Origin: JAJDXW01 sp965223775
GTDB taxonomy: Bacteria; Pseudomonadota; Gammaproteobacteria; HK1
Assembly (NCBI GenBank): GCA_965223775.1
Contig: OZ245021.1
Coordinates: forward strand, 5,270,001 to 5,334,000
Length of the DNA stretch: 64,000 bases
Direction of reading: 5' to 3'
The notes under the pieces were generated by a model. It searched no databases. It was not told where the DNA came from and worked only from the letters and a program-made list of their open reading frames with translations. A program made the position numbers and the translations under genes. Of the stretch, positions 42,421-49,876 are shown piece after piece (positions within the stretch are counted from its first letter, which is position 1; every line of letters begins with the position of its first letter).

Positions 42421-42532
42421 CGCCGCCGCTTCGCGTGCGCCGGCGCAGGTGCTGGCGCCAACCCCGGAGCCGGCATCGGCCCTCGCTCGGACTGCGATGC
42501 CGGGGTTGCGTACCGGTACCCCGCCGACCGGC

Positions 42533-43741
42533 TCAAAATGCGATGTCGTTGACACTGGTGATCGCCAGGATGATGCCGATCATGATGACCCCGAGGAACG
42601 CACCGATCAACAGCACCGCCACCGGCTCGATGAGGGCGAGGACCCGCCGCATCCGTCGCTTGGCATTCTCTTCGTAGAGGGTCGCGAGGGCGCGCAGCAT
42701 CTCGGCGAGCTGCCCGGACTGCTCCCCGACCCGGAGCAGGTTGTAGCCGGTCGGGGTGAGGGCGCTCCGCTTCTCGAGCGCTTCGGAGAGCGGGGCGCCC
42801 CCGCGCACGTCGCCCGTCGCCTGCTCGAGGGCGACCCGGCGGCGCGAGACGCCGACGCCGCGCGCGGCGAGGTCGAGGGCCTCCATGAGGCCCACCCGGC
42901 TCGCCAGCATGGCGCTCATCACCGACGCCCAGCGGGCGGTGTCGGACTCGGAGAACCAGGTCCCGAACACCGGCAGGGAGGCGAAGAGGTCGCGGGCCCG
43001 CTGGCGGGCGCCCGCCTGGCGGGAGAGCGCCACGGCGGCGGCGACGGCGACGGCGGCGACGGCGGCGAGCAGCCAGCCGCTGTCGTTGAACCAGACTCCG
43101 ATACGCAGCACCGCTTCGGCGAGCAGGGGCAGCTCGTTCACGTCGTCGAGCAGGTTGGAGAACTGCGGGATGACGAAGACGAAGACGAGGAGCACCGCCG
43201 CGAAGCCCGAGGCGATGAGGATCGCGGGATAGAGGAGAGCGCTCCGGATCTCGACCGCCGTGCGCTGGTCGTACTGCATCTGCAGGACCGCCTGGCGGAG
43301 CGCCTGCGCGAGGTGGCCGCTCAGCTCCCCGGCCTCCACCAGGTAGTAGACGTAGTGAGGGAGTGAAAGCTCGCCGGCGTGGAGGGAATCGCGAAAGTTC
43401 TGTCCGCGCAGGAGCGACTTCGCGATGGCGTCGAAGGCGTTCGCGAGGTCAGGATGGTGGCTGCCGCGGGCCTGCGCCAGCACCGCATCGCTGAGCGACA
43501 CCCCGGACTCGAGCAGGGTCGCGAGCTCGTGCAGAGCGATCACCTGGTCCTGGAGACGGGCGCGGCGGCGGAGCAGGGCGCGCCCGGCGCCGCCGGCCCC
43601 CCCGCGGCGCTCGCTCACGTCGACGACGGTGTGGCCTTCGGAGCTGATGCCCCGGACCAGGTCCGTCACCGAGGCCGCCTCCGCCTGCCCCTTCACGAGC
43701 CGGCCGTCGCGGTCGATGGCCTCGTAATCGTACTGCGGCAC
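42533..43741 (-). CDS. gspF: type II secretion inner-membrane protein GspF
   Basis: A 402-residue polytopic platform protein. It begins MPQYDYEAIDRDGRLVKGQA as GspF proteins do, has two repeated cytoplasmic helical domains (LATLLESGVSLSDAVLAQAR; MSAMLASRVGLMEALDLAAR) and three transmembrane helices (SGFAAVLLVFVFVIPQF; LLAAVAAVAVAAAVAL; PVAVLLIGAFLGVIMIGIIL). It connects the GspE ATPase to pseudopilus assembly. Its ATG lies 6 bp after the gspE stop, and its stop ATTTTGA precedes gspG by ~110 bp of low-complexity DNA. Confidence 0.94.
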   Translation of the reverse strand: MPQYDYEAIDRDGRLVKGQAEAASVTDLVRGISSEGHTVVDVSERRGGAGGAGRALLRRRARLQDQVIALHELATLLESGVSLSDAVLAQARGSHHPDLANAFDAIAKSLLRGQNFRDSLHAGELSLPHYVYYLVEAGELSGHLAQALRQAVLQMQYDQRTAVEIRSALLYPAILIASGFAAVLLVFVFVIPQFSNLLDDVNELPLLAEAVLRIGVWFNDSGWLLAAVAAVAVAAAVALSRQAGARQRARDLFASLPVFGTWFSESDTARWASVMSAMLASRVGLMEALDLAARGVGVSRRRVALEQATGDVRGGAPLSEALEKRSALTPTGYNLLRVGEQSGQLAEMLRALATLYEENAKRRMRRVLALIEPVAVLLIGAFLGVIMIGIILAITSVNDIAF

Positions 43742-43747
43742 GGGCGA

Positions 43748-45508
43748 TCAGTCCTCGAGGGCGAGGCGCGTGATCTCCTCCACGGTGGTCAGCCCGCGGG
43801 AGGCCTTGATGAGACCGTCCTGGAGCAGGGTGCGGTGGCCCTGCCGGCGCGCGAGGACCTTGAGGTCGGTGAGCTTGGCCCCGTTGACGACGAGCTCCTG
43901 GAGCTCGACCGACACCGGCACCAGCTCGTAGATGCCGGTCCGGCCGCTGTAGCCGGTGTTCCGGCACGCCTCGCAGCCTTCGACCCGGACCCACCGGTCC
44001 CCGACGAGGGACGGCGGGAGGCCCGCGAGACGCTCGCCGAGGAGGGCGGACGGGCGGTCGACGGGGTGGGCGCAGCGCGGGCAGGCCCTTCGCACCAAGC
44101 GCTGCGCCTGGACGCCGCGCACGGGCGCCACCACCAGGAACGGCTCCACCCCCATGTCGATGAGCCGGGTGAAGCTCGACAGGGCGTCGTTGGTATGCAC
44201 GGTCGAGAGCACCAGGTGGCCGGTGAGGGCGGAGCGGATCGCGATCTCCGCCGTCTCGAGGTCCCGGATCTCGCCGATCATGATGACGTCCGGATCCTGG
44301 CGCAGGATGGCGCGCAGAGCCCGCGCGAAGGTGTAGCCGATCTCGGCGTGGGTCTGGATCTGGGTGATGTTCGGCATCTGGTGCTCCACCGGATCTTCGA
44401 CGGTGATGATCTTCTTGATGCCGTCGTCGATGTCCTGGAGGCCAGCCGCGAGACTCGTCGACTTCCCCGAGCCGGTGGGTCCGGTGACGAGCACGATGCC
44501 GTTGTTGGTGTGGAGCCAGCTCCCGAACTGCTCGAGGTGGTCCGCCTCCATGCCGAGGTTGCCGAGGGTGAGGTCGTCGCGCTCCTTCGCCAGCATCCTG
44601 AGCACGATGGATTCGCCGAACGCGCACGGCACCGTGGAGACCCGGATGTCCATCTCCCGCCCCGAGATGCGGGTCGAGATCCGCCCGTCCTGGGGGAGCC
44701 GGCGTTCCGCGATGTCGATGCCGGAAATGAGCTTGATGCGCGAAGCAACCGCCGGGAAGCGCTCGACGGGCTGGGTGAGGCGGGTGTGGAGCACCCCGTC
44801 GACCCGCATCCGGACCGCGAACTGCTCCTCGGCGGGCTCCACGTGGATATCGGACGCGCTGAGATCCACGGCCTGGGAGAGCAGGTTGTTCACGAGCTCG
44901 ATGATCGGCGCCTCCTCCGCCATCTCCCGGAGCTGCTTCGCGCTGTCGCCGGAGTAGAGGTTCTCGATCGCCCGCTCCTTCTTCACGAAGTCGAGGAGCC
45001 GGTCGATCTGGTGGTTGGCGGCGAGGCAGTACGTCACCGCCTCACCGGGGTAGAAGTAGTTGAGGGTCGCGCGCAGGGCGTGGTCGAGGATGTCGCGGGC
45101 GATGCAGCAGAGCGCCTCGTCCCGCCTCCACATCAGCACCGCGTGGTCGAGGAACCAGTCGAGCTTGATCGGCGACTCGGACATGAAGTGGTACACGTCG
45201 AGGCTGTCCGGGAGGTCTTCCGCGCTTCGGAGATGGCGGGCGCCCTGCTGCTCGGCGAGCCGCTGGAGGAGCACGTCCTCGGAGATGGCCCCGGTCCGGA
45301 CGAGGAGCGGCCCGAGGCGGCCCCCGACCGAGCGCTGGATCTGGAGCGCCTTGTCGATGTCGGCCTGCTGGACGTCGTTCCGCTCCACGAGGAGCTCGTC
45401 GAGGCGCTTCACGGGCGCCGCGCCCGCCCACCGGCCGCCGGCCGGCGCCGATTCCAACCCCTTGTGCATCTTGCCGCCGCGCTTGCCGTCATCCAATGCG
45501 GATCGCAT
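43748..45508 (-). CDS. gspE: type II secretion ATPase GspE
   Basis: Cytoplasmic hexameric ATPase driving pseudopilus assembly. The N1 domain (VKRLDELLVERNDVQQADID) is followed by DLSASDIHVEPAEEQFAVRM, Walker A VTGPTGSGKSTSL, Asp box ITVEDPVE, Walker B DPDVIMIGEIRDLETAEI and the His box STVHTNDA. The tetracysteine zinc motif CPRCAHP...CEACRNTG is present, as in most GspE. About 586 residues from the ATG at 45508; an ATG at 45469 is also possible and neither has a strong ribosome site. It is the first gene of the secretion operon, and its promoter should lie in the 256-bp gap to the divergent spondin gene. The order E-F-...-M-N-D matches the Xanthomonas xps cluster; no prepilin peptidase (gspO) is in the window. 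Confidence 0.94.
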   Translation of the reverse strand: MRSALDDGKRGGKMHKGLESAPAGGRWAGAAPVKRLDELLVERNDVQQADIDKALQIQRSVGGRLGPLLVRTGAISEDVLLQRLAEQQGARHLRSAEDLPDSLDVYHFMSESPIKLDWFLDHAVLMWRRDEALCCIARDILDHALRATLNYFYPGEAVTYCLAANHQIDRLLDFVKKERAIENLYSGDSAKQLREMAEEAPIIELVNNLLSQAVDLSASDIHVEPAEEQFAVRMRVDGVLHTRLTQPVERFPAVASRIKLISGIDIAERRLPQDGRISTRISGREMDIRVSTVPCAFGESIVLRMLAKERDDLTLGNLGMEADHLEQFGSWLHTNNGIVLVTGPTGSGKSTSLAAGLQDIDDGIKKIITVEDPVEHQMPNITQIQTHAEIGYTFARALRAILRQDPDVIMIGEIRDLETAEIAIRSALTGHLVLSTVHTNDALSSFTRLIDMGVEPFLVVAPVRGVQAQRLVRRACPRCAHPVDRPSALLGERLAGLPPSLVGDRWVRVEGCEACRNTGYSGRTGIYELVPVSVELQELVVNGAKLTDLKVLARRQGHRTLLQDGLIKASRGLTTVEEITRLALED

Positions 45509-45764
45509 AACGTACCAGAATCCGACCGGCTTGACGCTGCCCCGGTCTGCTCGATCACGACCTCCGGATGGACCGTTGCCAAGGCGCAATTCCGCTGAGC
45601 CGAGCCGACGTGCGGCAATCCGGAGAGCTGCCCGGAGACGGGACGCAGCACGGCCTCCGCTTGCATTCTCTCGTCGGTCCGAGGCGGTTTCGAGAATCCG
45701 GGGGTTGTACGCGTTGTAGGATGAACCCCTGTTCCGGCACCGGCTGTGAACGAGGGTACTGGAG

Positions 45765-48230
45765 ATGAGCAACGTGAGCTCGTTGGCGCCGACGGTCAGC
45801 GAAGCCGGGCACTCTTCGGTGAAGCTGGCGTTCTCCCGACTGGTCGCGACGCTTCTTGCGGCGGCCGGGCTCGGCGGCTGGCCGGCAGCTCCCGCACAGG
45901 GGCAGACGAACGACGAATCAGCCAGCTACACCGTGACGTTTCAAGGCGAGTGGACCACCAGTAGCACCCCCGACGGGGTGGTATCCGGCGCGCACTTCAC
46001 CATCTTGATCGGCGCCGTGCACAACCGCCAGGTGACCTTCTGGCGTTCCGGCGGCACGGCCAGTCCGGGGATCGAGGGGGTGGCGGAGATCGGGGCGACG
46101 AGTACATTCAGGTCCGAGATCGAAGCCAGGGGATCGGATGTTGCGGCCGTGGTCCGGACGTCCCCCGGGTCCGGCGGGAGGGGCAGTGCCACGTTCGACA
46201 TCGATGTCACAAAGGATCATCCCCTGCTCACTCTGGTCTCGATGATCGGTCCCAGCCCGGACTGGTTCGTCGGAGTTTCCGGGCTGTCGCTGCTCGATGC
46301 AGGTGGACAGTGGCGCTCGCAGCACTCGGTCAACCTGTATCCGTACGACGCCGGGACCGAGGACGGAGAGGCGTTCTCGCTCGGCAATCCTGCCACGATG
46401 CCGCAGGGAACCATCGCCAGCATCAGGGGGACGGGCAAGTTCTCGAACGAACCGATGGCGACCCTGAGCTTCGTGCGCAAGGACACGCCGCCGCCGACGG
46501 TGTCCGCCATCACCCGCCGGATGCCGGTGACGGCACGAACCCGGGACGACGAGCTGGTCTGGCAGGTGGTCTTCAGCGAAGCGGTGACCGGCGTGGATAC
46601 CGCCGACTTCGAGGTCGCCGGCACGACGGCGCAAGCGACGGCGGTGAGCGGCACTGGAGCGATCCGGTGGGTCACCGTCTCCGGCGGCGATCTGAACGAC
46701 CTCGACGGCGAAGTCTCCCTTCGGTTCGCGAGCGGTCAGAACATCGGGAACAGCGCTGGCCAGCGGCTGGACCCCGCCCTGCCGTCGGGCGCCAGCTATC
46801 AGACGTTCATGCTGGACAACACCGCGCCGACGGTGGCGATCGGGCCGTCCAGCGCCAGCGGCTCGTCGTTCACGGTGAGCATCCGCTTCAGCGAGCCGGT
46901 CACGGGCTTGACGCTGTCGGGCATCATGGTGACGAACGGGTCGGCGACCAACCTGCGCGGCAACGACCGGGAATACACGGCGAGCGTGACGCCGGCGAGC
47001 ACGAACGCGCCGGCGATCATCACGGTGACGGTGGTGCCGGGCGCGGCCCGGGACCTGGCCGGCAACGGCAGCGACATGGCGACGCAACGCATCGGATACG
47101 TTCCGGATACGTCGCCCCCGCCCTCCAGCATCACCGTCAACATCGCGGACGCGAGGGCGAGTGAAGGCGATCCCGTCACGTTCACGGTGAGGCTGACGGG
47201 CGGCACGCTGGACCGCGCCCTGGAGCTCGTGGCGATGCCGGCATCGGAGCCGGACGACACTGCCACCGCGGACATGGACTACGAGACGTCGGCCCGGGAC
47301 GTGAGCATCGCCGCGGGACGGACTTCGACGACCGTTTCGGTGGCGACGGTACAGGACAGCGACGATGAGCCGGACGAGACCTTTACGGTGACGCTGTCCG
47401 CAAGGACGGGAACGACCCTGCCCGCGAGGGTGGGAATCAGGGACGGGACAGCGACCGGAACGATCATGGACGACGACATGGCGGGCGGAGTTCACCACAT
47501 CCCGTTGTTCGCGCCTGCGTCCAATCCGCTCGGGCGCCAGAGCTTCGCGCGCATCATCAATCACTCGAACGAAGACGGCGAGGTGCGCATCGACGCCTTC
47601 GACGACGAGGGGTCGGCATACGACTCCTTGAGCCTGACCATCAGCGCGAACGAGACCGTCCACATCAACTCCGGCGACCTGGAGGCCGGAAACACCGAAA
47701 AGGGGCTGGACGGCGCCACGGGCCCAGGTCGGGGCCGCTGGCGCCTGGTGCTCACCAGCGGCCTCGACATCGAGGTGCTGGCCTACCTGCGCACGGACGA
47801 CGGCTTCGTGACCAGCATGCACGACGTCGTCCCGCACACCGGGGCCGGGCACCATGTCGCCATCTTCAATCCTGGCCGCAACGCCAGCCAGGTCAGCCGT
47901 TTGCGCCTGATCAACCGCGGCCCGGAGGCCGCCGAGGTCTTCATCGAGGGGTTTGACGCCGGCGGCGATTCGCCGGGGACGGCCGTGCGACTCTCGGTGC
48001 CGGCTCGGGCGGCACGAACGGTCACGGCACGCGAGCTGGAGTCCGAAGAGGGTAGAGGGGAGGCCCTCCGGGACCTCGTTGGCGCGCTCGGCGACGGTGC
48101 CGGCAAGTGGCGGTTGGTGGTGACGTCGGATCGGCCCATTCAAGTGATGAGCCTGCTGGCCAGTCCGACCGGGCACCTGACCAATCTGTCCACTGCGCCG
48201 GGCAGGACGGCGCCTGCGCAGACGCCGTGA
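45765..48230 (+). CDS. secreted spondin-domain / Ig-like / Calx-beta protein with shared C-terminal module
   Basis: An 821-residue exported protein. A signal peptide ends near PAAPAQGQ. Residues ~55-230 match the spondin N-terminal domain: YTVTFQGEWTTS, HFTILIGAVHNRQVTFWRSG, SMIGPSPDWFVGVSGLSLLD and VNLYPYDAGTEDG. Two bacterial Ig-like domains follow (VVFSEAVTGVDTADFEV; FTVSIRFSEPVTGLTLSGIM), then a Calx-beta domain (ASEGDPVTFTVRLTGG ... DDEPDETFTVTLS) with likely Ca sites, and the ~230-residue module ending GHLTNLS. It is probably an adhesin or matrix protein. The ATG at 45765 has GAGG ~9 nt upstream. It is divergent from gspE, hinting at export by that system. Confidence 0.85.
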   Translation: MSNVSSLAPTVSEAGHSSVKLAFSRLVATLLAAAGLGGWPAAPAQGQTNDESASYTVTFQGEWTTSSTPDGVVSGAHFTILIGAVHNRQVTFWRSGGTASPGIEGVAEIGATSTFRSEIEARGSDVAAVVRTSPGSGGRGSATFDIDVTKDHPLLTLVSMIGPSPDWFVGVSGLSLLDAGGQWRSQHSVNLYPYDAGTEDGEAFSLGNPATMPQGTIASIRGTGKFSNEPMATLSFVRKDTPPPTVSAITRRMPVTARTRDDELVWQVVFSEAVTGVDTADFEVAGTTAQATAVSGTGAIRWVTVSGGDLNDLDGEVSLRFASGQNIGNSAGQRLDPALPSGASYQTFMLDNTAPTVAIGPSSASGSSFTVSIRFSEPVTGLTLSGIMVTNGSATNLRGNDREYTASVTPASTNAPAIITVTVVPGAARDLAGNGSDMATQRIGYVPDTSPPPSSITVNIADARASEGDPVTFTVRLTGGTLDRALELVAMPASEPDDTATADMDYETSARDVSIAAGRTSTTVSVATVQDSDDEPDETFTVTLSARTGTTLPARVGIRDGTATGTIMDDDMAGGVHHIPLFAPASNPLGRQSFARIINHSNEDGEVRIDAFDDEGSAYDSLSLTISANETVHINSGDLEAGNTEKGLDGATGPGRGRWRLVLTSGLDIEVLAYLRTDDGFVTSMHDVVPHTGAGHHVAIFNPGRNASQVSRLRLINRGPEAAEVFIEGFDAGGDSPGTAVRLSVPARAARTVTARELESEEGRGEALRDLVGALGDGAGKWRLVVTSDRPIQVMSLLASPTGHLTNLSTAPGRTAPAQTP

Positions 48231-48334
48231 ATGCGGCAGACGGATGGGTGCGGCCCGGTTGTCCCCCGGCACCCTCCCGGGAGCCGGGCTCGGCGCCGTC
48301 GAGGACTCGCCGGCGCGCACCGAGGACGTGGTCT

Positions 48335-48544
48335 GCTAGCCCGGAAATCTCACCAGCTTTCGTCGCGAGGGCGGCGAGACGGCGCTGTGACAGGCCGCAC
48401 GGACCGAAAGAGCGCGTACGCGCTGGCGAAGGCGTAGCCGACACTAGCGCGTTCGCGCTGTCGAAGCGGCTTGAGGGAGTACGGACTGTCACAGCGCATG
48501 GATCGGCGTCCGCAGCAGGAAGCTGGTGAGATTTGCGGGCTAGC
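48335..48544. mobile_element. 210-bp hairpin-forming MITE-like element
   Basis: Begins GCTAGCCCGGAAATCTCACC and ends with the reverse complement of GCTAGCCCGCAAATCTCACC; the inverted arms continue, imperfectly, for ~58 bp to CGCTGTGACAG. The centre holds two short palindromes (AGCGCGTACGCGCT and AGCGCGTTCGCGCT). No coding frame. It separates the spondin gene from the CoA-transferase gene. No target duplication is visible. It may also act as a bidirectional terminator. Confidence 0.65.
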
Positions 48545-48634
48545 CTTCCGCGCTTCCGGCTGCGCCCCTGCCAACCGGCGCCGCGGGCGACATTGCGGCG
48601 CGGTCCAGGCCCACTACGAGCAGGAAGCAGCTTG

Positions 48635-49852
48635 ATGAACGGTCCCCTCGACGGTCTCGTGGTCTTCGACCTCACCCGCATTCTGGCCGGGCCGCACTGC
48701 ACCCAGATCCTGGGCGACCTCGGGGCGGAGGTCATCAAGATCGAGCGGCCGGGGGCGGGCGACGATACGCGCAACTTCGCCCCGCCCTACCTGCCTCGGG
48801 CCGACGGGGAGGACAGCTCGGAGAGCGCCTACTTCGCGGGGACGAACCGCAACAAGCGTTCGGTGACCCTCAACCTCGGGCACCCGGAGGGCCAGGCGAT
48901 CGCGCGCCGGCTCATCGCGGGAAGCGACATCCTCGCGGAGAACTTCAAGACCGGCACTCTCGCGAAGTACGGGCTCGGCTACGACGACCTCAAGGACGAA
49001 TTTCCGGGGCTCATCTACTGCTCGGTGACCGGCTTCGGGCATACCGGCCCCTACGCCGCGAGGCCCGCCTACGACGCGCTCATCCAGGCGATGGGGGGGG
49101 TCATGAGCATCACCGGAGAGCCGGACGGGGAGCCGATGAAGGTGGGCGTCTCGATCGCCGACCTCATGTCGGGGATGTACGCGGGGGTCGCGATCCTCGC
49201 CGCGGTGCGCCACCGGCACCTGACCGGCGAAGGCCAGCACGTCGACATCTCGATGCTCGACGCCCACGTCGCATGGCTCGCGAACCAGGGCATGAACTAC
49301 CTCGCGACCGGCGAGAACCCGCCCCGGCTCGGCAACCAGCACCCGAACATCGTGCCCTACCAGGTGATGCCGGCGTCAGACGGGTACTTCGTGCTCTCGG
49401 TCGCGAACGACCCCGCCTTCGAGCGCTTCTGCGAGGTGGCGGAGTGCGGGCACCTGCTCGAGGACGAGCGGTTCGCGACCGCGGTGGAGCGGGTCCGGAA
49501 CCGCGATGCGGTCACCGACACCCTGAACGAGATCACCCGGACCCGGCCCATCGCGTGGTGGCTCGAGCGGCTCGAGGCGGCCGGGATCGGCAACGGCCCG
49601 ATCAACACCCTGGAAGAGGTGTTCGCGGACCCGCAGGTGCAGGCGCGCGAGATGGTAATCGAGATGGATCATCCCGCGACCGGGGGCCGGCCCGCGAAGC
49701 TCATCGCGAGCCCCATCAAGCTCTCGGGAACCCCGGTCTCGTACCGGCAGGCCCCGCCCACCCTCGGCCAGCACACCGACGAGGTGCTGGGCGAGCGCCT
49801 CGGGCTCGGCGAGGAAGAGCTCCGCGACCTCCGCGACCGCGCCATCATCTGA
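48635..49852 (+). CDS. CaiB/BaiF-type CoA-transferase (class III)
   Basis: A 405-residue enzyme moving CoA between carboxylic acids. The N-terminus GLVVFDLTRILAGPHCTQ, then LGDLGAEVIKIERPGAGDD and RNKRSVTLNL, are hallmark class III sequences; the catalytic Asp is in PAYDALIQAMGG, followed by SITGEPDGEPMKVG. The ATG at 48635 begins the conserved domain. The substrate cannot be told from sequence. It stands alone, directly next to the conflict island at 49877; its last 60 bp recur in altered form at 57223-57291. Confidence 0.92.
   Translation: MNGPLDGLVVFDLTRILAGPHCTQILGDLGAEVIKIERPGAGDDTRNFAPPYLPRADGEDSSESAYFAGTNRNKRSVTLNLGHPEGQAIARRLIAGSDILAENFKTGTLAKYGLGYDDLKDEFPGLIYCSVTGFGHTGPYAARPAYDALIQAMGGVMSITGEPDGEPMKVGVSIADLMSGMYAGVAILAAVRHRHLTGEGQHVDISMLDAHVAWLANQGMNYLATGENPPRLGNQHPNIVPYQVMPASDGYFVLSVANDPAFERFCEVAECGHLLEDERFATAVERVRNRDAVTDTLNEITRTRPIAWWLERLEAAGIGNGPINTLEEVFADPQVQAREMVIEMDHPATGGRPAKLIASPIKLSGTPVSYRQAPPTLGQHTDEVLGERLGLGEEELRDLRDRAII
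49793..49852 (+). repeat. CoA-transferase 3' end, left copy of island-flanking direct repeat
   Basis: The final 20 codons of the CoA-transferase gene. A related copy, 9 bp longer because of an extra CTCCGCGAC unit and with several substitutions, lies at 57223-57291 in the same orientation. The repeats bracket ~7.4 kb in which every gene is on the minus strand. Confidence 0.7.
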
Positions 49853-49876
49853 CCCGCTGATGGTCATTGAAGTCGA

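Noticed and set aside
45918..48320. 800-codon minus-strand frame opposite the spondin gene
   Set aside because: Antisense shadow; the plus-strand protein has clear domains and codon structure.
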